The notes: a model not told the origin generated them from the sequence alone. 64,000 nt of DNA from Paenibacillus borealis (GCF_000758665.1 NZ_CP009285.1:3162001-3226000); one strand, 5' to 3'. Shown: positions 9,110-19,627, counted from the first letter of the stretch. Numbers and translations are program-made.

Positions 9110-10921
9110 ATGAAGAATACACGGAAGCCATCTGCCTTCATTAATGATATTCCGCTCAAATACAAGTTTTTGTTTATCTATTTACTGTGCGTTCTCGTCC
9201 CCATTCTCTGTATCAATGCTCTTTTCTACGTTCAAATCAGCCGCAATATAGAGACGAGGGAGAGAGGTAATCTGGAGATTTCGGTAGACCGGGTTGCCTA
9301 TGATCTGATGCAGATCGTTAATGAATGTGTGGCCATCAGCAATACAGTTGCCGCAGACCGTGCCTACAATGAAATGATGGATTACGCCTATGAGGATAAC
9401 AATACTTATTATGATGCCTATAATGATGTTCTGCGGGATAAGCTGCGGCAGTACAGCAATCTGCATTCCTATATTTATTGGATGGGGATCTATACTACGA
9501 ATCCGACGATTCAGAACGGCGGAAGTTATTATGTTCTGTCGGACAGCGACAAGCAGAGCGAATGGTACAGCAAAATTTCCGGCAGCTCTGACAAGGTGCT
9601 GCTGACCTCCTATCAGGGGGCCAACCCGCTGAACCCGGCCCGGCAGGAAACCTATGTCAGCGTGATCCGCAAATTGGATAGCTTCACAGGCCAGCCTTAT
9701 ACGAAGTATTTACGGATCGACCTGCGGGTAAACAATGTGCTCGAGCTGTTCCAGAAAGAGCGTGATTATTTGAGCTTCAAGCTTCTGGATGAGCAGAACC
9801 GTGTCGTGCTGGAATCGGATCAATCCTACTTCTCCACGGACCCCAATGACTTGCTGAACGTCGACGCCAGCATTAGCCAGCCGGCCTCCAGCCGGATCGT
9901 CCGTTCACTCAGCAGTGCAGCCTACACCAAGGGCTGGAGGCTTGTGGGAACTCCGGAGGGACGGGAGGTCAATCATGAGATGAGCCGTGCGCTCCGGATG
10001 TCGCTGATTCTGGCCATATTGACCATAATCATCCCTACCCTGCTGATGATCGTAATTATACAATCCTATAATCTGCGGGTCAGATTGCTCTACAAACATA
10101 TGAAGCTGGTCAAATATGAGCAGTTCGAGAGCATCGATATGTATGAGGGGAAGGACGAAATTGGCGGACTCATCCGCAGCTTCAATCTGATGACGGAGAA
10201 GATCCGCAACCTGATCAATGATGTCTACAAGCTGGAGATTCAGAAGAAGGACCTTGAGCTTGAAAGAGTAAGGGCTGAGCTGAACTATCTGGAAAGTCAG
10301 GTAGACCCTCATTTCCTCTTCAATACGCTTAATGCCATACTGGTCATTTGCAAGAAATATAAATATGAAGAAGTTACGGATGTGATCCGGAATCTGGCTC
10401 TTATTCTGCGCAGGCTGCTAAGCTGGAAGGATGATCTCATTACCGTTGAGGAAGAGGTATCCTTTATTGTAATGTATCTGCAGATTGAGAAGTTCCGCTT
10501 TCAGCACCGGTTCACCTATGACCTGGATATCGATCCTGCCGTGCTGAATTGCCGGATTCCCAAGATGAGTATCCAAGCTCTGGTGGAGAACTCCTGTAAG
10601 CATGGCCTGCAGTCGGTGAAATGGGCGAGGACAATCCGCGTATCCGCTGCGATGGACGAGAGAGGCTTGGTAATTGTTGTGACCGACAATGGAAAAGGAA
10701 TCGGTAAGGAAAAGCTGGAATGGATCAACTCCCATCTGCAGTCGGAGCAGGACTCCGGTAAAAATATCGGACTCCGGAATGTTTACAAACGCCTGATGCT
10801 GTATTACGGCGGCAGAGCCGGCTTCACCATAGAGAGCACCGAATATGAACGGACGGTAATCACCATTCAAATTCCCACAGACTTAGTCTCGGTTCCGGAA
10901 GTGGAGGGATCTAATGTATAA
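9110..10921 (+). CDS. Sensor histidine kinase (YesM family)
   Basis: 603 residues. Membrane helix about 15-40, extracellular sensor domain about 41-295, second helix about 297-322, HAMP linker, then the His_kinase/HATPase module. The phospho-acceptor is His401 in QVDPHFLFNTL. ATP-binding boxes: VENSCKHGL, DNGKGIGKEK and NIGLRNVYKRLML. GGAGGAGGGG before ATG 9110. Its 3' end overlaps the following regulator gene by 8 bp, so translational coupling with 10914 is likely, while the regulator at 7557 lies upstream. Ligand probably a xylan or arabinoxylan oligosaccharide (inference). Confidence 0.95.
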   Translation: MKNTRKPSAFINDIPLKYKFLFIYLLCVLVPILCINALFYVQISRNIETRERGNLEISVDRVAYDLMQIVNECVAISNTVAADRAYNEMMDYAYEDNNTYYDAYNDVLRDKLRQYSNLHSYIYWMGIYTTNPTIQNGGSYYVLSDSDKQSEWYSKISGSSDKVLLTSYQGANPLNPARQETYVSVIRKLDSFTGQPYTKYLRIDLRVNNVLELFQKERDYLSFKLLDEQNRVVLESDQSYFSTDPNDLLNVDASISQPASSRIVRSLSSAAYTKGWRLVGTPEGREVNHEMSRALRMSLILAILTIIIPTLLMIVIIQSYNLRVRLLYKHMKLVKYEQFESIDMYEGKDEIGGLIRSFNLMTEKIRNLINDVYKLEIQKKDLELERVRAELNYLESQVDPHFLFNTLNAILVICKKYKYEEVTDVIRNLALILRRLLSWKDDLITVEEEVSFIVMYLQIEKFRFQHRFTYDLDIDPAVLNCRIPKMSIQALVENSCKHGLQSVKWARTIRVSAAMDERGLVIVVTDNGKGIGKEKLEWINSHLQSEQDSGKNIGLRNVYKRLMLYYGGRAGFTIESTEYERTVITIQIPTDLVSVPEVEGSNV

Positions 10922-12431
10922 AGTGGTATTGGCAGATGATGAGACAATAGCATTAGAAGGATTGCGGACGTTGACCAATTGGGAGGAACTGGGCTTTGAA
11001 ATCTGTGGTGCCTGTGAGAACGGGGAAGAAGCGCTGAATGCAATTGTACAGAGTTCACCTGATCTAGTAATTACCGATATCCGCATGCCCGAAATTGACG
11101 GTCTGGAGCTGATCAGGCGCGTACGGAAGCTTGAGATGGAGCAGCCGATCTTCGTCGTTCTCAGCGGTTACAGCGAATTTGAATATGCAAGGACTGCCAT
11201 CCGTTACGGGGTGAAGCACTATCTGATTAAGCCTGTCGTTGATGCGGAATGGGATAAGGTGCTTGCTGATTTAACGGACGAACTGGAAATGCGCCTCAGG
11301 CTGAAGATGCAGCAGAATATGCTGGCGAGCAGGCTTCTTCCCCTGGCGATTGCTCGCATGCTTGAAGGCCAATGGGCCGAGCCTGAAGAGGAGGCTGCTG
11401 AACAGATGGACCGTCTGGACGAGGCGGTCTCGGGATGGACGTATCTGCATGTGGATGGTCCCAAAAGCAATATCACAGAAATTTGCCGGGAGCTGGCCGG
11501 ACCGGCAGGAGCCTTGTTCATCGATCTGCCCGGCGACCAGGCAGGGTTGGTCGTGAAAAGCTCGGCAGCAACGGCCGGACTGGCAGAGCGGGTATATGCC
11601 GGACTGTCTATGAACGGCGTGAAGGGTTCCGTCAGCATCGGACCGAGTGTCCAGTCTCTCCGGGAGCTGTCCGTCTCTTATAGGGAAGCGGCAGGAGCCG
11701 CCGCCAGCCACTATTTCTATTCGGACGGAAGCGGACCGGTTGACACGGCAAGCAGCAACCGGAACGAGCTGAGCTATAATCTGCCTTCCGCAGAACGAAC
11801 TGAGGAACTGATGAGTGCCGTGGAACGGCTGCAAGGGCAGAAAGTCAAAGAAAAATTGGACGAAATATTCAGAATGTTCAAGCAGAACAGAACAGCTCCT
11901 GAAGTTGTACAGATGACCAGCATGAATATCATGCTGAAAAGCATGGAGCTGCTGAAGGATTTCGGGGGGGCGGACGGACAGCGGGGAGGCTCGCTTGAAT
12001 TTTTCAGAACCGAGCCGAGGTCGCTTGAAGTTCTGAAGGATACCCTGCAGATAGGATTGACTACGTGTATGGAGTATATCCGCCAGCATAAGGAACGCAG
12101 CTCCGAGCATCCGCTGGTACGGGTAGAGTGCTTCTTGAAGGATAATTATTTCAGATCTTTGACGGTAAAGGAGATTGCAGAGCACTTTTATATCAATCCG
12201 GTATATCTGGGCCAGTCCTTCATCAAAAAGCACGGAATCAGCATTCTCGAGTATATTCATAACTTGCGTATAGAAGCAGCCAAGAAGCGGCTGATCGAAA
12301 CAAGCGACACTGTCCGGAGCATTGTGGAGAGTGTGGGTTATGTGCACTACCACCATTTCTTAAGAGAATTTGAAAAACGGACGGCTCAGAAGCCTGTAGC
12401 TTTCCGCCAGAAGGCCCAATCTGAAGGATGA
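10914..12431 (+). CDS. Second response regulator of the trio, receiver plus AraC domain
   Basis: 505 residues. Receiver with Asp55 in LVITDIRMPE and conserved Lys in HYLIKPVVDAE; C-terminal AraC pair with IAEHFYINPVYLGQSFIKKHG. RBS GGAGGGA before ATG 10914, inside the end of the kinase gene. Similar in plan but clearly diverged from the regulator at 7557, so this is an old duplication or a recruited paralog rather than a recent copy. It is the one more tightly coupled to the kinase. Likely target: the GH43 operon starting at 12550. Confidence 0.92.
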   Translation: MYKVVLADDETIALEGLRTLTNWEELGFEICGACENGEEALNAIVQSSPDLVITDIRMPEIDGLELIRRVRKLEMEQPIFVVLSGYSEFEYARTAIRYGVKHYLIKPVVDAEWDKVLADLTDELEMRLRLKMQQNMLASRLLPLAIARMLEGQWAEPEEEAAEQMDRLDEAVSGWTYLHVDGPKSNITEICRELAGPAGALFIDLPGDQAGLVVKSSAATAGLAERVYAGLSMNGVKGSVSIGPSVQSLRELSVSYREAAGAAASHYFYSDGSGPVDTASSNRNELSYNLPSAERTEELMSAVERLQGQKVKEKLDEIFRMFKQNRTAPEVVQMTSMNIMLKSMELLKDFGGADGQRGGSLEFFRTEPRSLEVLKDTLQIGLTTCMEYIRQHKERSSEHPLVRVECFLKDNYFRSLTVKEIAEHFYINPVYLGQSFIKKHGISILEYIHNLRIEAAKKRLIETSDTVRSIVESVGYVHYHHFLREFEKRTAQKPVAFRQKAQSEG

Positions 12432-12495
12432 AGGGGGAATCCCTTTAATTTGGTAATGGTAAACGCATACCGTTGAGATATCATAGATTTAGCTA

Positions 12496-12510
12496 TTGAA
12501 AGCGCCAACA
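12496..12510 (+). promoter_or_regulatory. Probable cre site upstream of GH43 operon
   Basis: TTGAAAGCGCCAACA matches WTGNAANCGNWNNCW at all but one fixed position (C for W at position 11). It lies 40 bp upstream of the start codon at 12550. Confidence 0.5.
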
Positions 12511-12549
12511 AAAGAAATTTAAACGCTTAATATCAATGGAGGGAATCAA

Positions 12550-13983
12550 ATGACATATCAACTGAAACAGGCTGCCGGAAAGGTGCCGCCAAACGGCAAT
12601 CCGCTGGTTGCACACAGATACGGGGCGGATCCCTATGCCCTTGTATTCGGGGACAGGGTCTATTTGTACATGACCAACGACGCCCTGGAGTACGACGGGA
12701 ACGGCACGGTGAAAGAGAATTCATACAGCAGTATTCATACGATCACAGTTATTTCCTCTGCCGATCTGGTCAACTGGACCGATCACGGCGCGATTGCAGT
12801 GGCCGGACCGGAAGGGGCGGCGAAGTGGGCTACCCAGTCATGGGCGCCTGCAGCCGTCCATAAAGTGATACTCGGACAGGATAAGTTCTTCCTGTACTTC
12901 GCCAATAATGCCAGCGGCATCGGCGTTCTGAGTAGTGACAGTCCGGTGGGCCCGTGGATTGACCCTATCGGGGAAGCGCTGATTCTGCGCTCCACGCCGG
13001 GGGTCGAGGAGGTGACCTGGCTGTTCGATCCGGCGGTTCTGGTCGATGATGACGGCAAGGGCTACATTTATTTCGGAGGCGGTGTGCCGGAAGGCCAGTC
13101 CGCGGAGCCTGGCACAGCACGGGTTATGAGACTGGGTGAGGATATGATCAGCGTAGCGGGAACTGCTGAGGTGATTCCGGCACCCTTCATGTTCGAGGAT
13201 GCCGGGATACATAAGCAGAGCGGTGTCTACTACTATAGCTACTGCTCGAATTTCTATGACGGGGAGCGTCCGGAAGGCAGCCCTCCTGCAGGAGAGATCG
13301 CGTATATGACCAGCAGCAGTCCAATGGGGCCCTGGACCTATCACGGAACGATTCTCAAGAATCCGGGCCATTTCTTCGGAGTATCCGGGAATAATCATCA
13401 CGCGGTTTTCCAATTTCATGAGCAGTGGTATATCGCTTATCACGCGCAGACCTTGTCCAAGGCTCAGGGTATTGCGAATGGCTACCGTTCTACGCATCTT
13501 AACCGCCTTCTCCATAAGGAGGATGGCACCATTTATAACATTGAAGCCGACTATGAGGGAGTACAGCAGCTCCAGGTCCTGAATCCGTATGAACGTATAC
13601 CGGCGTCAACGATGGGATGGAGTGCAGGTGTGCATACGGAACCCGTGACAGCCGGAGGAGTACAGATGGTGACGGAGATTGGCGTCGGCGGCTGGATCGG
13701 ATTATCCGGGGTAGACTTCGGGAGCCGCGGAGCGGAGGCGTTCAGTGCTTCGGTTATGGGGCTTGAAGCGGGCGGTACGCTGGAGCTGCATCTCGATGAC
13801 CCGGCTGGCCCAGTGATTGGCAAGCTGCCTGTTCCTGCAGTGAACGGGCCGGAGGAATGGGTGGAGCTGAAGACGGACGTCCAGGGAGCGGCAGGAATCC
13901 ATCACCTCTATCTGGTATTCGCGGGAGAGGGTGGAACCGGCTTGTTCAAGCTGGGAGCTTGGCAGTTTACGGAGCAGAATTAA
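12550..13983 (+). CDS. Cytoplasmic GH43 arabinofuranosidase with C-terminal CBM6-like domain
   Basis: 477 residues without signal peptide. Five-bladed propeller about 15-340 with the GH43 triad: Asp27 (GADPYALVF), Asp160 (LFDPAVLVDDDG) and Glu216 (MFEDAGIHK). A CBM6-type beta-sandwich follows at about 345-475, with GVHTEPVTAGG and IHHLYLVFAGEGG. It closely parallels the secreted enzyme at 40664 but lacks signal peptide and CBM36, suggesting it removes arabinose from imported arabinoxylo-oligosaccharides. RBS TGGAGGGAA before ATG 12550. Forms an operon with the GH43 gene 19 bp downstream. Confidence 0.9.
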   Translation: MTYQLKQAAGKVPPNGNPLVAHRYGADPYALVFGDRVYLYMTNDALEYDGNGTVKENSYSSIHTITVISSADLVNWTDHGAIAVAGPEGAAKWATQSWAPAAVHKVILGQDKFFLYFANNASGIGVLSSDSPVGPWIDPIGEALILRSTPGVEEVTWLFDPAVLVDDDGKGYIYFGGGVPEGQSAEPGTARVMRLGEDMISVAGTAEVIPAPFMFEDAGIHKQSGVYYYSYCSNFYDGERPEGSPPAGEIAYMTSSSPMGPWTYHGTILKNPGHFFGVSGNNHHAVFQFHEQWYIAYHAQTLSKAQGIANGYRSTHLNRLLHKEDGTIYNIEADYEGVQQLQVLNPYERIPASTMGWSAGVHTEPVTAGGVQMVTEIGVGGWIGLSGVDFGSRGAEAFSASVMGLEAGGTLELHLDDPAGPVIGKLPVPAVNGPEEWVELKTDVQGAAGIHHLYLVFAGEGGTGLFKLGAWQFTEQN

Positions 13984-14002
13984 TCGCTGGGAGGGAAGTA
14001 TC

Positions 14003-15517
14003 TTGCAAACCGCCATCATTACCAATCCTGTGATGTGGGCAGACGTCCCGGATGTTGATGTCATCCGGGTGGGGCCTGTGTTCTATATGGTCAGCACCAG
14101 CATGCATTCCATGCCGGGCTGTCCCATTATGAAATCGGTGAACCTGAACGATTGGGAAATCGTGAATTATGTCTATGATACCTTAGAGGATAATGTGGCC
14201 CACCGGCTGCAGGAAGGCAACAATATTTATGGCAAAGGCTCCTGGGCGGCCTCTCTCCGGTACAAGGACGGAATCTATTACGTATGTTTCTCCTCCAATG
14301 ACATGGACCGGTTCTATATCTACCGGACAGAGGATATTGAGCATGGAACATGGGAGCGGTCGGTAATTCCGGGGCTGCATCATGATCCGGGGTTGCTGCT
14401 GGATGACAATACACGCAGCTATGTGATTTACGGGAACGGTGATATCCGGATCCGGGAGCTGACAGAGGATCTGACGGCGGTGAAGCCCGGCGGAACGGAT
14501 CAGCTGCTGCTTGAAGGAGGGCGGAAAGACATCGGGCTGCGGATCGAAGGCTGTCATGCATACAAACTTAACGGCTATTACTATTTATTCTTTATTGAAT
14601 GGCCAAGAACCGGCAATCAGCGCAGACGCCAGCTGTGCTACCGTTCACAGGAGCTTCTGGGTCCTTATGAGCGGAAGGTCATTCTGGATGATGATCTGGG
14701 CTACCGGAATAACGGTGTCGCCCAAGGCGGTATCGTTGATACGCCGGATGGCGACTGGTATGCGGTGCTGTTCCAGGATCATGATGCTGTCGGACGGGTA
14801 CCCTGCGTGCTGCCCGTAGACTGGGAGGACGATTGGCCGGTTATCGGGGAGAACGGCAGAGCACTCCAAGTATATGCGGCGAGGCTTCCTGCTGCAGAGG
14901 CGAAGCCGCTGGTCATCAGCGATGAGTTCGATTATACCGGCAACAGGCTGGCACTCCACTGGCAATGGAACCATAATCCCGACAACGGGTTATGGTCTGT
15001 CACGGAGCGGCCGGGCTATTTGCGGCTGTACACCGGGCAGCTGGCGGACAGTATCCTGCAGGCGCGCAATACGCTGACCCAGCGGACGGAAGGTCCGGCT
15101 TGCAGTGCAGAGACCGTAATAGACCTCTGCGGCCTGCGGGACGGCGACCGGGCAGGCCTGGCAGCCCTGCAAAACGGGTTTGGTACGGTTGGGATTGCCG
15201 CCGGGGGGCAGGGGAAGTTCAGCGTGAACATGTGTGTCAACGGCGGTGGCGGCTGCGAGGAGATAGTGGAGCAAGCCGAGTTTACCAGAGATAAGGTTTA
15301 TCTTAGAATTGACTTCAATTTCAGGGATAGCCTGGATGAAGCCAATTTCTTCTATTCGGAGGATGGGCGCGAGTGGAAGCCGATTGGACGGACGCTGCAG
15401 ATGAAATATACGCTGGATCATTTTATGGGATACCGGGCGGCTCTGTTCAATTATGCCACCAGACAATCCGGCGGCCATGCCGATTTCGGTTATTTCCATT
15501 ATCACAGGCTGAATTAG
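14003..15517 (+). CDS. Cytoplasmic GH43 beta-xylosidase/arabinofuranosidase (GH43_12-like)
   Basis: 504 residues from TTG 14003, chosen because GGGAGGG lies 7 bp upstream and the protein then starts at the conserved ITNPVMWADVPDVDVIR; a frame upstream to 13931 would overlap the previous gene. Catalytic base probably Asp19; general acid Glu in RIEGCHAYKLNGYYYLF. C-terminal third (about 315-504) is the extra beta-sandwich found in xylosidase-type GH43 enzymes. No signal peptide. Second gene of the 12550 operon. Beta-xylosidase is the most likely activity; alpha-L-arabinofuranosidase cannot be excluded. Confidence 0.88.
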   Translation: MQTAIITNPVMWADVPDVDVIRVGPVFYMVSTSMHSMPGCPIMKSVNLNDWEIVNYVYDTLEDNVAHRLQEGNNIYGKGSWAASLRYKDGIYYVCFSSNDMDRFYIYRTEDIEHGTWERSVIPGLHHDPGLLLDDNTRSYVIYGNGDIRIRELTEDLTAVKPGGTDQLLLEGGRKDIGLRIEGCHAYKLNGYYYLFFIEWPRTGNQRRRQLCYRSQELLGPYERKVILDDDLGYRNNGVAQGGIVDTPDGDWYAVLFQDHDAVGRVPCVLPVDWEDDWPVIGENGRALQVYAARLPAAEAKPLVISDEFDYTGNRLALHWQWNHNPDNGLWSVTERPGYLRLYTGQLADSILQARNTLTQRTEGPACSAETVIDLCGLRDGDRAGLAALQNGFGTVGIAAGGQGKFSVNMCVNGGGGCEEIVEQAEFTRDKVYLRIDFNFRDSLDEANFFYSEDGREWKPIGRTLQMKYTLDHFMGYRAALFNYATRQSGGHADFGYFHYHRLN

Positions 15518-15561
15518 GCTGCTGCCACACAGATATAAGCTTGAAGCCTGCAAGCCTCTTA

Positions 15562-15599
15562 ACCCTGTCATTGATCAGCAGGGTCTTTCGTTTCTTTAG
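15562..15599 (+). terminator. Hairpin between convergent GH43 and AraC genes
   Basis: ACCCTG at 15562 pairs with CAGGGT at 15579-15584 around an 11-nt loop, followed by CTTTCGTTTCTTT. It overlaps the last codons of the convergent AraC gene. Confidence 0.5.
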
Positions 15600-16359
15600 C
15601 GGCAAGTTTGTCACGGTAGGCCCGGGGGGAATAACCGGTAAGCTGACGGAACTGTCTGCAGAAATGCTCTACATTTGCATAGCCGCAGAGCGCCGCAACT
15701 TCGGCGATTTTGTACGGGCCGAAGCCAAGCTTCTCTTTGGCCATCCGGATCCGGCAATGAATAACATCCTCCATGCAGGATATACCGAAGGTAGATTTAT
15801 AGATAGTCTGCAGGTAGCCTGCGCTGATGTGCAGATGTTCGGCCATGGAGGAAACGGTCCAGGGATGACCCGGATTATTGTACAGAGTCTTGCGCAAGTC
15901 AAGCAGGTTATAGTATTGGGGACTCAGCTTGTCCTGGGACGCTTCACACAGCTTATTGAAGAAGATCCGGAACAGGTTGTTAATAGAAAGCTCCCGGTAG
16001 TCGTTCTGGAATGAGTTCTCCAAAGTCAGCAGTTGAAATAGCTGATGGCAATAACCGGGATCCGGCAGTGAGAAGGGAGTGCCCAATGGCAACACGGCTT
16101 CCGTAATATAGGATTCATCCGCATCGAAACGGACCCAGTCATTAACGTACCTGTTGGAACAAGCACGGTAATAAATGCTGTGCTTGGGCGGATAAAGAAC
16201 CACAGAGTGAGCCGGAAACTCCTTCATTTCGCCGTTCACTTTAAACACCGCCGGGGTCTGTGTAAGCACAAGAAGCCAGGCATCCAGCCCTTCGGGAATG
16301 CTGTACACAAAGTCGTCCGGATGCGCAGCGTCATATTCTACGTAATGAATGGTGGGCAT
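15568..16359 (-). CDS. AraC family transcriptional regulator
   Basis: 263 residues. N-terminal cupin-like sugar-sensing region (about 1-150; VVLYPPKHSIYYRACSN), C-terminal AraC DNA-binding pair (about 165-255; MAEHLHISAGYLQTIYKSTFG and RQFRQLTGYSPRAYR). RBS AAAGGAGAAG before ATG at 16359. Divergent from the GH120 gene with a 183-bp shared upstream region, so it probably controls GH120 and the esterase. No receiver domain, so it responds directly to a ligand rather than to a kinase. Confidence 0.9.
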   Translation of the reverse strand: MPTIHYVEYDAAHPDDFVYSIPEGLDAWLLVLTQTPAVFKVNGEMKEFPAHSVVLYPPKHSIYYRACSNRYVNDWVRFDADESYITEAVLPLGTPFSLPDPGYCHQLFQLLTLENSFQNDYRELSINNLFRIFFNKLCEASQDKLSPQYYNLLDLRKTLYNNPGHPWTVSSMAEHLHISAGYLQTIYKSTFGISCMEDVIHCRIRMAKEKLGFGPYKIAEVAALCGYANVEHFCRQFRQLTGYSPRAYRDKLAAKETKDPADQ

Positions 16360-16407
16360 TAGCTTCTCCTTTCTTTGGATAGATCAAATAAAATTCGTTA
16401 TACATCA

Positions 16408-16436
16408 TTGTTATAATTGAAGGATTTTCCTATAAT
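16408..16436 (+). promoter_or_regulatory. Probable sigma-A promoter for GH120
   Basis: TTGTTA (16408-16413), 17-bp spacer, TATAAT (16431-16436), about 100 nt upstream of the GTG start at 16543. It lies in the divergent region shared with the AraC gene. Confidence 0.65.
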
Positions 16437-16542
16437 TTATACTATATATTAAGGGGTTGCGGGAAGAACATCAACTGTTTAGCAATGATATCTTGAATTT
16501 TAATTATTAGAAATAATCAATTAGAGAAAGGGAGGTTTGATT

Positions 16543-18567
16543 GTGGAATACCATGTTACAATTCAAGGGAGCGATGAGGCAGCGGGTACGGCGGCACAGC
16601 CTTTCCGCACCGTTTCCCGCGCTGCGGCTTTAGCAGTGCCGGGAGATACGGTTACAGTGCATGCTGGTATCTACAGGGAATGGGTCAGCCCGGCCAATGG
16701 AGGCACAGAGGGACAGCGGATTGTATATCAGTCTGCCGGGGATGGAGAAGTGGTTATCACAGGTGCTGAGCCCGTGGCCGACTGGAAAGACGAGGGGAAC
16801 GGCGTCTGGAGCGCGGAGGTATCGAATACCCTGTTTGTTGTGCGCAACCCCTATAAGGTTAATTTGTACGGAGACTGGCTGTTTGAAGGTGCGTTCCCGC
16901 CGCATTTGGGAGAGGTATACCTTGACGGCAAGTCCCTGTATGAATGTGATGGCGTGGATAAGCTGCGCAATCCCCAGGTTTGGCCTCAGGCCAAATACGC
17001 GGAGGACTCTTTGCTGCAGTGGTATGCGGAAGTAAGCTCCACGACCACCACAATATGGGCGAACTTCGGCGGCAGGGACCCCCGTAAGGAGAATGTGGAA
17101 ATCAATGTGCGCCCTTATTGCTTCTGGCCGGAGAAGACCGGCTGCAACTACATAACCGTCAAGGGCTTCACACTCCGGCAGGCCTCACCCCAGTGGGCTC
17201 CGCCAACAGCTTTGCAGGAAGGGCTCATAGGTCCCCATTGGAGCAAGGGCTGGATTATTGAGGATAATCTGATCAGCGAGTCTAAATGTACAGGGATCAG
17301 CCTCGGCAAAGAAATAACCACCGGTCATAACGAATGGTCAGAGAACCGGATCAAAGGCGGAACGCAACGGGAGCAGGAGGTTATTTTCCGCGCCTTGCGC
17401 AAGGACTGGCACAAGGACCAGATTGGAAGCCATATTGTCCGCAACAACGTGATTCATGATTGTGAACAGGCGGGAATCGTTGGGCATCTAGGGGGTGCTT
17501 TTAGCCAGATCTATCAGAACCGCATTTATAACATCCACCATAAACGCATTTTCCACGGCGCAGAAGTCGGAGGCATCAAACTCCATGCTTCACTGGATAC
17601 CCAGATTTGCGGGAATATCATCTACAGCTGCTACCGGGCGCTTTGGCTGGACTGGCAGGCGCAGGGGACCCGTATCAGCCGAAACACCTTTTATGACAAT
17701 CTGTCCGAGGATCTCTTTGTGGAGGTCTGCCACGGCCCTTATATGGTGGATCACAATCTGTTCCTGTCACCGATGAACTTTCGCAATATGGCTCAAGGCG
17801 GCGCATTTGTTCATAATTTGTTTGCCGGCAGGTTTGTGGTGCGTTCCGAGCTTACCCGCTATACGCCCTACCACATGCCTCATGAGACAGCGGTTGCCGG
17901 GTTCAGTAACATCACGGGTGGCGACGATAAGTATTACAACAACCTATTTATAGGTGATGACGATCCGCGCAACGGGCCGATGCCGATGACTTTTTTCGAG
18001 CATCTTCCACTCACTCCAAGAGAAAATTTGGACGATAACGGTACCCGGGTAATGGACGGTATCCCGGATAACTCCCGCTGTTATCTTCATCCTGTGGGGT
18101 TGGGCGGGTACAACGATTACCCGGATTCCCTGCACAAGCGGTGGTGGGAATACACGAAGGAAGAAATTGCGGCGATGGAGGAAGCCGGAAAGCCGTTCCA
18201 GCCCGATAGAATGGCCCTTCCTGTCGCGATACAGGGCAATGTGTATTTGAAAGGCGCGGTCCCCAGTTCTCATGAGCCGGATGCAAGGGCCTATGTTGAC
18301 AACGGTGTTGAGATATACACCGATCCAGCGATAAGCAAGGTGCAAGTGCGTATTAAGAGTCCTGAAATGATGCGTGCTGCAGCTCCTGCGGTAGTTACGA
18401 CTGAGCTGCTCGGCAGAAGCTATCACGCGGAGATGAACTATGAGGAACCGGATGGCTCCGTTTACCGTTTTGACCACGACTATTTTGGCAAACAGCGCCC
18501 GGAGCGTAATGTTACTCCCGGACCCTTTGAATTGTTAGACAATAGCCCGGTAAAGTTTGTTCTGTAA
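16543..18567 (+). CDS. GH120 beta-xylosidase (right-handed parallel beta-helix)
   Basis: 674 residues from GTG 16543 (GGGAGG 7 bp upstream); this start gives MEYHVTIQGSDEA, the same beginning as GH120 XylC of Thermoanaerobacterium saccharolyticum. Agreement with what I recall of XylC continues through NWRE-like helix rungs to GLIGPNWSKGWIIEDN-type and WLDWQAQGTRIS motifs. Catalytic residues by alignment: nucleophile Asp370 (LWLDWQAQG) and acid/base Glu394 (LFVEVCHGPY); the spacing is 24 rather than 23 residues, one residue longer than in XylC. No signal peptide: cytoplasmic hydrolysis of xylo-oligosaccharides. Followed 87 bp later by the esterase gene. Confidence 0.9.
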   Translation: MEYHVTIQGSDEAAGTAAQPFRTVSRAAALAVPGDTVTVHAGIYREWVSPANGGTEGQRIVYQSAGDGEVVITGAEPVADWKDEGNGVWSAEVSNTLFVVRNPYKVNLYGDWLFEGAFPPHLGEVYLDGKSLYECDGVDKLRNPQVWPQAKYAEDSLLQWYAEVSSTTTTIWANFGGRDPRKENVEINVRPYCFWPEKTGCNYITVKGFTLRQASPQWAPPTALQEGLIGPHWSKGWIIEDNLISESKCTGISLGKEITTGHNEWSENRIKGGTQREQEVIFRALRKDWHKDQIGSHIVRNNVIHDCEQAGIVGHLGGAFSQIYQNRIYNIHHKRIFHGAEVGGIKLHASLDTQICGNIIYSCYRALWLDWQAQGTRISRNTFYDNLSEDLFVEVCHGPYMVDHNLFLSPMNFRNMAQGGAFVHNLFAGRFVVRSELTRYTPYHMPHETAVAGFSNITGGDDKYYNNLFIGDDDPRNGPMPMTFFEHLPLTPRENLDDNGTRVMDGIPDNSRCYLHPVGLGGYNDYPDSLHKRWWEYTKEEIAAMEEAGKPFQPDRMALPVAIQGNVYLKGAVPSSHEPDARAYVDNGVEIYTDPAISKVQVRIKSPEMMRAAAPAVVTTELLGRSYHAEMNYEEPDGSVYRFDHDYFGKQRPERNVTPGPFELLDNSPVKFVL

Positions 18568-18648
18568 CATAGAATAACGGGGGAAGGCTCCCGCACTTTG
18601 TTTATTGAATAAAGTATGGGAAATACATAAATTCAAGGAGAGGAATGA

Positions 18649-19437
<789 letters not shown>

Positions 19438-19562
19438 ATGGTTTGGGGGCGTTCGGAGCGGGCGCCTCTGATTCCGCTGGAGGTGCTGTTATTGTAGCCG
19501 CGAAACGCCCTGCCGAACATACACTGATTGTCCGTTGATCAAACGCTGACCGAGCATTGGTC

Positions 19563-19627
19563 GAGTACTGATTGAGTACTGATTGAGTACTGATTGAGTA
19601 CTGATTGAGTACTGATTGAGTACTGAT
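19563..19627. repeat. Tandem repeat, 11-bp unit GAGTACTGATT, about six copies
   Basis: Five exact copies and one nearly complete copy of GAGTACTGATT in direct head-to-tail order; a diverged GAGCATTGGTC precedes it and AAGCACTGATT follows. Each unit contains the palindrome AGTACT. There are no spacers, so this is not a CRISPR. Confidence 0.95.

Noticed and set aside
11271..12356. 361-codon minus-strand frame
   Set aside because: Antisense to the response regulator at 10914, which has intact receiver and AraC motifs; no RBS or recognisable domain.
15373..16014. 213-codon plus-strand frame between GH43 and AraC genes
   Set aside because: Runs antisense through the AraC gene and out of frame through the GH43 end; no start signal.
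19563..19627. CRISPR-like array
   Set aside because: Units are 11 bp and directly adjacent, with no spacers and no cas genes in the window.
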